A stretch of 64,000 nucleotides of DNA from Myroides albus (GTDB lineage: Bacteria; Bacteroidota; Bacteroidia; Flavobacteriales; Flavobacteriaceae), in assembly GCF_009711045.1 (NCBI RefSeq), contig NZ_WMJX01000013.1:29971-93970 (forward strand), given 5' to 3'. Positions 38,997-48,928 of the stretch are shown here, in pieces; the first letter of the stretch is position 1, and each line of letters starts with the position of its first letter. Position numbers and translations under genes: made by a program. The notes beneath the pieces were generated by a model. It had not been told where the DNA came from. It did not search any database and saw only the letters and a program-made list of their open reading frames with translations.

Positions 38997-40040
38997 ATGT
39001 TTAAAGAGTGTGTATTTATCAGTTTATGTTTATTGCTATTAAGTTGTTCTAAAGATCAATCTGAGCGTTATTCTGATGATATTGACGATGCCTATGAACT
39101 CATTATTCCCAGTAACTTTCCTTCTCTTAGTTACCAGTATGTCAATAACGGGTTAAAGAAATCTCGAATAGAACTGGGTAAAGTCTTGTTTCACGATGTG
39201 AGGTTATCAGCAGATAATACTATTTCATGTGCCAGTTGTCATATAAAAGAGTTTGCTTTCTCTGATTATGGAAAAGCCTTTAGTATTGGTATAGATAGTC
39301 TGGTAGGCAAGCGCAATGCTCCAGCTATTCAGAATATGGCTTTTATGACAGAGTATTTCTATGATGGGGCGTCAAATAACTTGGAAATGGTGCCTATTGT
39401 TCCTATTCACAATGAAGTTGAAATGCGTGAGAATCTTCCTTCAATTGTGGAGAAATTGAGAAGTGAGCCGATGTATAGGAGTTTGTTTGAAAAAGCTTTT
39501 AATGATAGAGAAATCACTTCTACCAGTATGTTGAAAGCATTGGCACAATATATGGCAGTGATGATTTCAAGTAATTCGAGATATGACCGATATGTTCGAG
39601 GAGAAAAGGGAGGTACATTGAGTCAGATTGAGAAAACAGGACTGCAGTTGTTTCAGCAGAAGTGTGCAGCTTGTCACAGTACAGATTTGTTTACTGATCA
39701 AAGTTTTAGAAACAACGGTTTACAGGTTAATGAGAAATTAAATGATTTGGGAAGATATGAGGTTACTGGTTTTGATGAAGACAAATTTGCCTTTAAGGTA
39801 AGTAGTTTGCGAAATGTTGAGTTGACAGCGCCATATATGCACGATGGGCGTTTTAATACATTAGAGGAGGTTTTAGCGTTTTATACTAATGGAATAGTGG
39901 ATAGCGAAACTTTGGATCCTCTTTTAAAGAGAAAAGATGGTCGTATAGGTATTGAATTATCCAGTGATGAACAGCATGCCATTATTCGATTTTTAAAGAC
40001 TTTGACAGATCATCAGTTTATCGCTAATCCTCAATTGTAA
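38997..40040 (+). CDS. MbnH/MauG-like dihaem cytochrome c peroxidase family lipoprotein
   Basis: This 347-residue protein has two CxxCH haem sites, CASCH at residues 78-82 and CAACH at 223-227, and the peroxidase-family block TAPYMHDGRFNTLEEVLAFY. The N-terminus is a lipoprotein signal (LLLSC, lipid cysteine 17) followed by a Ser/Asp-containing linker. The start is ATG 38997; 25 extra upstream residues in the frame lie across the hairpin. Together with an MbnP-like gene it fits MbnH, which oxidises a tryptophan of MbnP, rather than a stand-alone peroxide detoxifier. Bacterial cytochrome c peroxidase is the alternative. Confidence 0.82.
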   Translation: MFKECVFISLCLLLLSCSKDQSERYSDDIDDAYELIIPSNFPSLSYQYVNNGLKKSRIELGKVLFHDVRLSADNTISCASCHIKEFAFSDYGKAFSIGIDSLVGKRNAPAIQNMAFMTEYFYDGASNNLEMVPIVPIHNEVEMRENLPSIVEKLRSEPMYRSLFEKAFNDREITSTSMLKALAQYMAVMISSNSRYDRYVRGEKGGTLSQIEKTGLQLFQQKCAACHSTDLFTDQSFRNNGLQVNEKLNDLGRYEVTGFDEDKFAFKVSSLRNVELTAPYMHDGRFNTLEEVLAFYTNGIVDSETLDPLLKRKDGRIGIELSSDEQHAIIRFLKTLTDHQFIANPQL

Positions 40041-40048
40041 ATAATAAA

Positions 40049-40075
40049 AAAAAGGAACTCATTGAGTTCCTTTTT
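40049..40075. terminator. Bidirectional terminator between dihaem gene and lysS
   Basis: AAAAAGGAACTC 40049-40060 and GAGTTCCTTTTT 40064-40075 form a perfect stem with A and T tracts on both sides, between convergent genes. Confidence 0.88.
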
Positions 40076-40084
40076 CTATTTATA

Positions 40085-41785
40085 TTAATTTGTATAAACA
40101 ACGTATTTAATGTCGTTTTCTGTTTCTACTTTTGTCAAGGCATGTGAAGAAAGACTTTTCATTGCTTTATCCCATTTCTTTCCACTTAGTGCAGCTTGCT
40201 CTTTTAAAGCACCCAACTCCACTTTATTATCGTTATTCTCTAAAATTTGAATAATGATTTTTTCTTCATCAGTTAGCTCTACTGCAGGAGCTGTTTTTTC
40301 TGGTCTCATTTGTGGGAAGAATAATACCTCTTGAATAGAAGGATTATTGGTTAAGAACATAATTAAACGGTCCATACCAATTCCCATTCCAGAAGTTGGA
40401 GGCATACCAAATTCAAGAGCACGTAAGAAGTCCTGATCAATGAACATAGCCTCGTCATCTCCGCGATCAGCTAAAGCCATTTGTGCTTCAAAACGCTCTC
40501 TTTGATCGATTGGGTCATTTAACTCTGAATAAGCATTTGCAATTTCTTTACCACAAACCATTAATTCAAAGCGCTCTGTAAGTTCTGGATTATCTCTATG
40601 TGCTTTTGTCAATGGAGACATTTCTTTTGGATAGTCTGTAATGAATGTCGGTTGAATATAATTACCTTCACATTTCTCACCGAAAATCTCATCGATAAGT
40701 TTTCCTTTACCCATTGTTTCATCTACAGGGATTCCCATGCCTAAAGCAGCTTGGCGAATTTCATCCTCTGTCTTTCCTGTGATGTCAAAACCTGTAAATT
40801 CTTTAATAGAATCTGCCATAGTGATGCGTTTGTAAGGAGCTTTGAAGTTAATTTCGTGTTCTCCAAACTTAGCTACTGGTGTCCCATTAACTGCTGTTGC
40901 ACAATGTTCTAATAAACGCTCTGTAAAGTCCATCATCCAATTGTAGTCTTTGTAAGCTACATAGATTTCCATAACTGTAAATTCAGGGTTATGTGTTCTA
41001 TCCATTCCTTCATTACGGAAGTTTTTAGCGAACTCATATACCCCGTCAAATCCACCAACGATTAATCGCTTTAAGTATAGTTCATTGGCAATTCTCAAGT
41101 ATAGTGGAATGTCTAAAGCATTGTGATGAGTCATAAATGGACGAGCAGCCGCACCTCCAGGGATAGACTGAAGAACAGGAGTTTCAACTTCCATATAACC
41201 AGCTTCATTAAAGAAATTACGCATCGCGTTAAACAGTTTTGTACGCTTGATGAACGTCTCTTTAATTTGAGGGTTTACTACTAAATCTACATAACGCATT
41301 CTATAGCGCAACTCAGGATCTGTAAAGGCATCAAATGTGTGGCCTTCTGCATCGGTTTTTGGTAGAGGTAATGGTCGTAGTGATTTGCTTAGTAAATGCA
41401 AACCTTTTACGCGTACTGTTTTTTCGCCTACTTGCGTAGTGAATAACTCTCCTTCTATACCAACGATATCACCTAAATCAATTAATTTTTTATAGATTTC
41501 GTTATATAGTGTTTTATCTTCTCCAGGACATAATTCGTCTCTGTTGATGTATAACTGTATTTTACCTTCGCTATCTTGTATAGTAGCGAATGAAGCTTTT
41601 CCTTGAATTCTTGAAGACATTAATCTTCCTGCCACAATTACCTTCTTACCTTCTTGAAAATCGTTCTTCACCTGTTTCGATGTATGATCAACAGGGAATA
41701 GGTTTGCAGGATAAGGATTCACGCCAAGCTCATGTAGTTTGCTCAGCTTTTCTCTTCTGATGATTTCTTGTTCTGAAAGTTGCAT
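40085..41785 (-). CDS. lysS: Lysyl-tRNA synthetase (class II)
   Basis: LysRS charges tRNA-Lys. The N-terminal OB-fold anticodon-binding domain is followed by class II motifs: motif 2 FAKNFRNEGMDRTHNPEFT and motif 3 GMGIGMDRLIMFL. The first 500 residues match the normal enzyme; the last 60-70 residues after the FFPQMRPE block are an extra tail (EEKIIIQILENNDNKVELGA) that looks like a small winged-helix and seems characteristic of this group. It is a single-gene unit with a good promoter. Confidence 0.97.
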   Translation of the reverse strand: MQLSEQEIIRREKLSKLHELGVNPYPANLFPVDHTSKQVKNDFQEGKKVIVAGRLMSSRIQGKASFATIQDSEGKIQLYINRDELCPGEDKTLYNEIYKKLIDLGDIVGIEGELFTTQVGEKTVRVKGLHLLSKSLRPLPLPKTDAEGHTFDAFTDPELRYRMRYVDLVVNPQIKETFIKRTKLFNAMRNFFNEAGYMEVETPVLQSIPGGAAARPFMTHHNALDIPLYLRIANELYLKRLIVGGFDGVYEFAKNFRNEGMDRTHNPEFTVMEIYVAYKDYNWMMDFTERLLEHCATAVNGTPVAKFGEHEINFKAPYKRITMADSIKEFTGFDITGKTEDEIRQAALGMGIPVDETMGKGKLIDEIFGEKCEGNYIQPTFITDYPKEMSPLTKAHRDNPELTERFELMVCGKEIANAYSELNDPIDQRERFEAQMALADRGDDEAMFIDQDFLRALEFGMPPTSGMGIGMDRLIMFLTNNPSIQEVLFFPQMRPEKTAPAVELTDEEKIIIQILENNDNKVELGALKEQAALSGKKWDKAMKSLSSHALTKVETENDIKYVVYTN

Positions 41786-41810
41786 AATAATTGTGAATTA
41801 ATTTAAAAGG

Positions 41811-41841
41811 CAAATATAGCTATTCTTTGAAAATGCGGCAA
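41811..41841 (-). promoter_or_regulatory. Promoter of lysS
   Basis: On the minus strand, TTG (41841-41839), a 20-bp spacer and TATATTTG (41818-41811) match the Bacteroidota consensus well, 26 bp before the ATG. Confidence 0.8.
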
Positions 41842-41972
41842 TTACTATTCTCTCAAATGAAGCAATATTGTCATTATTGTTTGGTATTTTTCGAATTCAT
41901 ATCTTAGTAAGAGATAAAAGATTATTTTCTTTGTTTAAAAATGACGAAATTTGTAAGATAAAAATATTGAGT

Positions 41973-42137
41973 ATGAGTATTTGGAGAGTTATTTTAGCTA
42001 TTATATTCCCACCTTTAGCAGTTTTAGATAAAGGTTGTGGGTCTATTGTAATTGTTTTTTTATTGACTTTAGCAGCTTGGATTCCCGGAATTATTGGTGC
42101 TCTTGTAATATTGAATAACCCAAAATATAATCGATAA
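41973..42137 (+). CDS. YqaE/Pmp3 family membrane peptide
   Basis: The 54-residue product has two hydrophobic segments (VILAIIFPPLAVLDKGCG and IVIVFLLTLAAWIPGIIGAL), the hallmark of the Pmp3/YqaE family linked to membrane potential and salt or stress tolerance. I start at ATG 41973, which gives the usual family length; the frame runs further upstream from 41868 but that part is not family-like. The lipB gene starts 11 bp later, so the two may share a transcript. Confidence 0.85.
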   Translation: MSIWRVILAIIFPPLAVLDKGCGSIVIVFLLTLAAWIPGIIGALVILNNPKYNR

Positions 42138-42147
42138 TTAGAACGTA

Positions 42148-42849
42148 ATGAATAAACAAATAAAATTAATTGATCTTGGAGAAAAAGATTATAAAGAAAC
42201 ATGGGATTATCAAGAACAATTATTTCAGTCTATTTTAGATGTAAAAGTTGCGAATAGACGTGAGAACAAAAATGATGCAACAGAGAATTATTTTGTTTTC
42301 GTAGAGCATCCCCACGTTTATACACTTGGTAAAAGTGGAGATGTGCACAATATGCTTTTGAACGATCAACAGTTGAAAGAAAAAGGTGCGACTTTTTATA
42401 AAATCAATAGAGGTGGTGATATTACTTACCATGGACCTGGACAGATTGTAGGATATCCAATATTAGACTTAGAGAATTTTTTTACAGACATACATAAATA
42501 TTTGCGTTTACTGGAAGAAACAATGATATTAGTCTTGAAAGATTACGGTATTGAATCAGGTAGAAGTGAAGGTGAAACAGGAGTATGGTTAGATGCAGGT
42601 ACGCCATTTGCCCGCAAGATTTGCGCAATGGGAGTAAGAGCTTCTAGATGGGTAACTATGCACGGTTTTGCACTGAATGTCAATTCGGATTTGGGTTATT
42701 TTGACAATATTATCCCATGTGGAATACGCGGAAAAGGTGTAACATCACTCAATGTAGAGTTGGGGGTAGAGCGTGTCGATGAGGATGAGGTTCGCAGTAA
42801 GATTCTCAAGTATTTCACAGAATTATTTGAAGTTCAATTTATAAAATAA
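42148..42849 (+). CDS. lipB: Octanoyl-[acyl-carrier-protein] transferase LipB
   Basis: LipB moves octanoyl groups from ACP to the lipoyl domains of 2-oxoacid dehydrogenases. The substrate-binding motif RGGDITYHGPGQIVGYPILD is near residue 91, the catalytic lysine lies in KICAMGVRASRWVTMHG and the catalytic cysteine in NIIPCGIRGKGVTSL. The 233-residue length is usual. No lipA is adjacent in the window. Confidence 0.96.
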   Translation: MNKQIKLIDLGEKDYKETWDYQEQLFQSILDVKVANRRENKNDATENYFVFVEHPHVYTLGKSGDVHNMLLNDQQLKEKGATFYKINRGGDITYHGPGQIVGYPILDLENFFTDIHKYLRLLEETMILVLKDYGIESGRSEGETGVWLDAGTPFARKICAMGVRASRWVTMHGFALNVNSDLGYFDNIIPCGIRGKGVTSLNVELGVERVDEDEVRSKILKYFTELFEVQFIK

Positions 42850-42894
42850 TCGACAATAATAGAAGTCTTTTTGCAGTATGCACTAAGGCTTTTT

Positions 42895-42922
42895 TTGTTT
42901 AGAGTTAATAGTTTTATCTTTG
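42895..42922 (+). promoter_or_regulatory. Promoter of rpe
   Basis: TTG at 42895-42897, 17-bp spacer, TATCTTTG at 42915-42922, 18 bp before the rpe ATG. Confidence 0.65.
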
Positions 42923-42940
42923 TTGAAACAACACAAGAAT

Positions 42941-43603
42941 ATGAAAAATACAGTTATTGCTCCATCTGTACTTGCTGCAGACTTTGGAAATTTACAACGC
43001 GATGTTGAAATGATTAATGAAAGCCAAGCAGATTGGTTTCACATCGATATTATGGACGGAGTTTTTGTTCCTAATATTTCTTTTGGTATGCCTGTCTTAG
43101 AGGCTATTGGTAAACATGCCAAGAAGGTATTAGATGTTCACTTAATGATTGTCGATCCTGATCGATATATCAAGACATTTAAAGACTTAGGAGCTGATAT
43201 TTTGACAGTGCACTACGAGGCATGTACACATCTTCACCGTACAGTTCAAGCAATCAAAGCGGAGGGAATGAAAGCGGGTGTAGCACTTAATCCACATACT
43301 CCTGTAAGTGTGTTAGAGGATATTATTCAAGATTTGGACTTGGTATTAATCATGAGTGTTAATCCTGGATTTGGAGGTCAGAGCTTTATAGAGAATACCT
43401 ATGCTAAAGTGCGTAAATTACAAGCGTTGATTCAGGATAAAGGGGCTAATACTATTATTGAAATTGACGGAGGAGTTACGAGTAAGAATGCTAAAGCCTT
43501 AGTAGAGGCTGGAGCAGCTGCGTTAGTAGCAGGTAGTTTTGTTTTTAAATCACAAGATCCGAAATCAACTATCGCTGAATTGAAAGAAATAACAACCTTC
43601 TAA
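42941..43603 (+). CDS. rpe: Ribulose-phosphate 3-epimerase
   Basis: Rpe interconverts ribulose 5-phosphate and xylulose 5-phosphate in the pentose phosphate pathway. The TIM-barrel motifs IAPSVLAADF, WFHIDIMDGVFVPNI, VHLMI, MSVNPGFGGQSF and EIDGGV are all present, containing the metal-binding His and Asp residues. Starting at ATG 42941 gives 220 residues, the usual size; TTG 42920 upstream overlaps the promoter box. Confidence 0.96.
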   Translation: MKNTVIAPSVLAADFGNLQRDVEMINESQADWFHIDIMDGVFVPNISFGMPVLEAIGKHAKKVLDVHLMIVDPDRYIKTFKDLGADILTVHYEACTHLHRTVQAIKAEGMKAGVALNPHTPVSVLEDIIQDLDLVLIMSVNPGFGGQSFIENTYAKVRKLQALIQDKGANTIIEIDGGVTSKNAKALVEAGAAALVAGSFVFKSQDPKSTIAELKEITTF

Positions 43604-43657
43604 AGGTATTGAAGAATAGTCGCATGTTGACTGCTCAATGGCGACTGTTAATGATAA

Positions 43658-43693
43658 AAAAAGCGGTTTAGAATTAATTCTAAACCGCTTTTT
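43658..43693. terminator. Bidirectional terminator between rpe and groEL
   Basis: Positions 43658-43675 and 43676-43693 are exact reverse complements (36-bp palindrome, core GCGGTTTAGAATTAATTC), with A and T tracts at the ends. Confidence 0.9.
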
Positions 43694-43715
43694 AGTTTTA
43701 TATACAATGAATGTA

Positions 43716-45356
<1,641 letters not shown>

Positions 45357-45381
45357 TTAGTTGTTAATGATTCAATTTGTT

Positions 45382-45657
45382 TTAAACAATTGCAAGTATG
45401 TCGTCTTCACGCATAATTAGGTAATCTTTACCTTCAAATTTTAGCTCTGTTCCAGCATATTTACCATACAGTACAATGTCACCTACTTTTACAGTCATTT
45501 CGTGATCTTTAGTGCCGTTTCCTGCCGCTACTACTGTACCTCTTTGTGGTTTTTCTTTTGCATTGTCTGGAATGAAAATACCTGAAGCAGTTTTAGTTTC
45601 TGCTGGTAGTGGTTCAATAAGAACTCTGTCTGCAAGTGGTTTAATATTTAATGCCAT
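45382..45657 (-). CDS. groES: Co-chaperonin GroES
   Basis: The 91-residue heptameric lid of GroEL. Features include the N-terminal [16 protein letters not shown], the mobile loop [19 protein letters not shown] and the C-terminal [18 protein letters not shown]. No CIRCE element (the HrcA operator) is seen upstream, and no clear TAnnTTTG box; control by another heat-shock route is likely. Confidence 0.97.
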   Translation of the reverse strand: MALNIKPLADRVLIEPLPAETKTASGIFIPDNAKEKPQRGTVVAAGNGTKDHEMTVKVGDIVLYGKYAGTELKFEGKDYLIMREDDILAIV

Positions 45658-45749
45658 AATTTAATATAGTTTATGAAATTGAATTTTATTTATAATGCTT
45701 ATAGATTAGACATAAAGTGTGCCAAATCATATTTTGTCAGTAAAGGACA

Positions 45750-45780
45750 AAAAAAAATGCCAGCTTGACAGCCGGCATTT
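45750..45780 (-). terminator. Terminator of the miaB-secG operon
   Basis: On the minus strand AAATGCCGGC and GCTGGCATTT form a stem followed by a run of T residues. It ends the operon before the groES leader. Confidence 0.87.
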
Positions 45781-45803
45781 GAATTATAATGAGGTAATAC
45801 TAA

Positions 45804-46163
45804 TTATTCTTGTGTATTGTCACTTGCAGGAGCTTGTTCTGCAGGTGTATTGTTTTCCGTAGGAATAGTAACATTTGTACTTGTTGGAATAGTAGCGTTT
45901 TGATCTAATAATTTAGAATCTCCAGAAACTCCTCCTCCTGTACTTAAACTTGACATTAAAATTAAAACAATTAATGTAGCTCCTAAGAACCATGTACTTC
46001 TATCAAGGAAATCGTTTGTATTTTTTACACCTCCTGCCACAGTCGAACCTCCAAATGATGAGTCTAATCCTCCTCCTTTTGGATTTTGTACCATAATTAC
46101 TACAATAAGTAGGAAACATACGATTGCTATCAGTACTAGGAATATTGTAAATGATGTGTTCAT
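45804..46163 (-). CDS. secG: Preprotein translocase subunit SecG
   Basis: SecG is a small inner membrane partner of SecYE. Two membrane segments (residues 5-22, 57-74) flank the conserved loop MVQNPKGGGLDSSFGG. The 119-residue length is extended by an acidic, Thr/Pro/Gln-rich tail after residue 85. It is the last gene of the minus-strand operon, one base after the TPR gene. Confidence 0.93.
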   Translation of the reverse strand: MNTSFTIFLVLIAIVCFLLIVVIMVQNPKGGGLDSSFGGSTVAGGVKNTNDFLDRSTWFLGATLIVLILMSSLSTGGGVSGDSKLLDQNATIPTSTNVTIPTENNTPAEQAPASDNTQE

Positions 46164-46164
46164 G

Positions 46165-47100
46165 TTATAAACTATTATGTTGTTGTAACGCTTTTATATC
46201 TAATATTTGGTCTGCAAAGAAACTACTTTTTTCTGGATATTTCAAAATTAAAATCTCATAAGCTTGTATTGCTTTTTGATATTTTTTTTGTTCAAGATAA
46301 ATTTTTGCTAAAGTTTCTGTCATTAAACTCGTGTTCTCTTGTACGCTGGTCTCAATGTTTGCGGGGCTTATCGTCGCTTTTTTGGTTGGAACAATTTTAG
46401 GATTTGTTTCAATAAATCGATCTATAAGCGTTAATTTTTTTCTTCGTTCTTCTTCTAATTTTTTTTCATTTTCCGTTAAAATAGATTCTTTTTCTCTGTC
46501 AATAGGAGGAAATGAAGATATTTTTAACCACTCTTCGTACGAATATTTTTCGTTTTCGGTAATTGTTAAAGGTTTCCCTATTTCTAATTTATCCTCGAGT
46601 TGTTCTACTTTGGTTTGTCCTGCTTTCTCTACTTCTATTGGAAGATCCGTAGTCTGCGTTTCAGAAGGTGAAAGATCTTCGTTATCATCACCTGTTTTTT
46701 GTTCGGTTTCTGTAGATAAAATAGCGTCTTTTTCTACAGCAACTGAAGTGTTCTGTGACTCTATATTCTCTTCTTCTGGTATAGGTAGAGTGATGTCACT
46801 TTCTTTTTCAATCGCATCATTCTCAATTGAGATGGGATAATTAATGAAACTATCGGAAGTTATGAATTCAAATAAGATATCTCGATCAAGCGTATGAGCA
46901 GCCGTCTTTTTCAGATTTGTATTATATCTTTCACTTTTGTTTTGGTATAAACACTTTAGGTGCAAAGTTCGAATAGATTGAAAATAGGGATATTCCTCTA
47001 ATACTTCTTCAAATGATTGTAAATCATCTGCTTCAATAAGAGTTGAATTTATTAAGGCAATATTTATTTTTTCTTTATTCAAATTCCTTGTGTTTACCAT
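46165..47100 (-). CDS. TPR-containing protein of unknown function
   Basis: I recall unnamed homologues beside secG in flavobacteria but no function. The 311-residue protein has no signal peptide. Residues 1-85 are helical (SFEEVLEEYPYFQSIRTLHL); residues 90-180 are a low-complexity acidic stretch rich in Glu, Thr and Ser; the C-terminal 60 residues contain a tetratricopeptide motif (LAKIYLEQKKYQKAIQAYE, then ILKYPEKSSFFADQI). A scaffold role is possible. It overlaps lptE by 7 bp. Confidence 0.8.
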   Translation of the reverse strand: MVNTRNLNKEKINIALINSTLIEADDLQSFEEVLEEYPYFQSIRTLHLKCLYQNKSERYNTNLKKTAAHTLDRDILFEFITSDSFINYPISIENDAIEKESDITLPIPEEENIESQNTSVAVEKDAILSTETEQKTGDDNEDLSPSETQTTDLPIEVEKAGQTKVEQLEDKLEIGKPLTITENEKYSYEEWLKISSFPPIDREKESILTENEKKLEEERRKKLTLIDRFIETNPKIVPTKKATISPANIETSVQENTSLMTETLAKIYLEQKKYQKAIQAYEILILKYPEKSSFFADQILDIKALQQHNSL

Positions 47101-47597
47101 TTAGCTAAAGACTCATTGAATACATCTTGTGTGATTCTCTCGTATATTACGTCTAATGCTTCTGTCAAACTTGCACCAGCCAGTTGCACATTAGCATCAT
47201 AGTCGTAGTAGAAAGAAAATCTCTTTTCAAAATCATCTTCAGGTGTGTTTTTATTGATAAATCGAACATTTATAGCAATGTACAATCTGTTTTGTGCTGC
47301 GCGTTGGTCAGCAGTAGCCGTTGTCGGACTAATGCGGTAATCAACGATCTCTCCTTCGTAGATTAAATCTCCTCCTTCATTGGTAAGGCTTAAACTCGTT
47401 TGATTTTGTATTAAATCTTGCAAAGCCATAGTAAATGTACGTTCAATACCAGGCTCTACTAAGTCTGCATTGTTTTGAAAGAAATTTACTTGAAAGGAGT
47501 CAGCATCTATCTTACCTGTTCCTGTAAAGTTATAATATTTACAACTACTAAAAAATAGTACTGGAAGTAAAATAAGGATTAAATTCTTTATTTTCAT
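47094..47597 (-). CDS. lptE: LptE-like LPS assembly lipoprotein
   Basis: LptE plugs the LptD barrel that inserts lipopolysaccharide into the outer membrane. The 167-residue protein has a lipoprotein signal with lipobox FSSC (cysteine 19), the early YNFTGTGKIDADSFQV stretch and ATADQRAAQNRLYIAI, consistent with the LptE family of Bacteroidota. It lies 3 bp after the sigma-54 activator gene in an operon that also carries secG. Confidence 0.88.
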   Translation of the reverse strand: MKIKNLILILLPVLFFSSCKYYNFTGTGKIDADSFQVNFFQNNADLVEPGIERTFTMALQDLIQNQTSLSLTNEGGDLIYEGEIVDYRISPTTATADQRAAQNRLYIAINVRFINKNTPEDDFEKRFSFYYDYDANVQLAGASLTEALDVIYERITQDVFNESLAKW

Positions 47598-47600
47598 AGA

Positions 47601-48893
47601 TTATAGATTGTATTGTTTAATTTTTCTGTAGAGTGTTCTTTCTGAAATACCGAGTTCATCAGCGGCAGCTTTACGTTTACCTTTGTTCTTTTCCAAGGCT
47701 TTTCGAATTAGTTCAACTTCTTGTTCCTCTAAGTTTAGCGGTTCCTCTTCGATTGTTTCTGCGAGTAAATAATCATTGTCGTCATCTTCGTCATCTGCTA
47801 TTGTAGCATGGTGAAAATTAGGTGTGTGATTACTGTGATCGCTTGCAGGAAGAAGACTAAGTTCTGTAATGTTTTTCTGGAACGATGCTTCTGCGGGTTC
47901 ACTTGGTTTACTGCCATAGATGCGTTGAATTAACCCCTGATTTGTTTCTTGCACTTGACTGCTGTCGTGCTTCAACAATTCTAAGGTAAGCTTTTTAAGG
48001 TCAGTCAAATCGCTTTTCATGTCAAATAATACTTTGTACAGAATCTCTCTTTCATTGCTGAAATCTGATTCTGCCTTTTTGCCATTAACAATTGAAGGGA
48101 CTTGTCTATCGTGATTAGGCAAATAAGATTGCAGTACAGCTAATGATATGTTTCTATTTGTCTCTAACACGGAAATCTGCTCTGCTACGTTGCGCAGCTG
48201 TCGGATGTTACCATCCCAGCGGTAACGCACTAAATAATTTGCTGCATCCGCTTCTAATTTGATAGGCGGCATTTTGTATTTGTGAGCAAAATCTGAAGCA
48301 AATTTTCTAAAAAGCAAATGAATATCCTCTCCTCTTTCGCGAAGGGGAGGTAAAGTTATTTCAACGGTACTTAGACGATAATATAAGTCTTCTCTAAATT
48401 TTCCTTTTTCAATCGCTTCGATCATATTCACGTTTGTAGCAGCAATGATTCGAATATCTGTTTTTTGTACTTTAGATGAACCTACCTTAATGAATTCTCC
48501 GTTTTCTAAAACACGTAATAGACGTACTTGTGTAGTCAAGGGAAGTTCTCCAACCTCGTCTAAGAAAATAGTACCTCCATCAGCTTCTTCAAAGTATCCT
48601 TCACGGGTACCTACTGCACCCGTAAAAGCCCCTTTTTCGTGTCCAAATAGTTCACTGTCTATTGTTCCTTCTGGAATAGCTCCGCAGTTGACTGCAATGT
48701 ATTTTCCGTGTTTTCGGTGAGATAGCGAGTGTATGATTTTAGGCATACTCTCTTTACCTACACCACTTTCTCCTGTAATAAGTACGGAAATATCAGTAGG
48801 AGCCACCTGAATTGCTTTTTGAATAGCTCTATTCAGTTTAGGATCATTACCAATAATCTCAAAGCGTTGTTTAATTGCTTGAACATTTTCCAT
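47601..48893 (-). CDS. Sigma-54-dependent transcriptional activator without receiver domain
   Basis: The 430-residue protein begins directly with the AAA+ domain: Walker A GESGVGKE at 41-48, the sigma-54 contact loop GAFTGA at 88-93, Walker B FLDEVG at 110-115, and the R-finger region RLLRVLENGEF. After an acidic linker (DDEDDDNDYL) comes a Fis-type helix-turn-helix in the last 40 residues (KRKAAADELGISERTLYRKI). It has no N-terminal sensor domain, so activity may be controlled by amount or by a partner. The gene is in an operon with miaB, lptE and secG. Confidence 0.93.
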   Translation of the reverse strand: MENVQAIKQRFEIIGNDPKLNRAIQKAIQVAPTDISVLITGESGVGKESMPKIIHSLSHRKHGKYIAVNCGAIPEGTIDSELFGHEKGAFTGAVGTREGYFEEADGGTIFLDEVGELPLTTQVRLLRVLENGEFIKVGSSKVQKTDIRIIAATNVNMIEAIEKGKFREDLYYRLSTVEITLPPLRERGEDIHLLFRKFASDFAHKYKMPPIKLEADAANYLVRYRWDGNIRQLRNVAEQISVLETNRNISLAVLQSYLPNHDRQVPSIVNGKKAESDFSNEREILYKVLFDMKSDLTDLKKLTLELLKHDSSQVQETNQGLIQRIYGSKPSEPAEASFQKNITELSLLPASDHSNHTPNFHHATIADDEDDDNDYLLAETIEEEPLNLEEQEVELIRKALEKNKGKRKAAADELGISERTLYRKIKQYNL

Positions 48894-48928
48894 AGGTTTT
48901 TTACTTCTTTATCTTTTTGTTGATATAA

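Noticed and set aside
42855..42897. Possible lipB terminator
   Set aside because: Only an imperfect stem (TGCA/TGCA with several mismatches) before the T run; not strong enough to list.
45658..45803. Possible CIRCE operator before groES
   Set aside because: The inverted TTAGCACTC/GAGTGCTAA sequence is not present.
46331..46840. 169-codon plus-strand ORF opposite the TPR gene
   Set aside because: Ser/Phe/Val-rich shadow of the acidic linker on the other strand.
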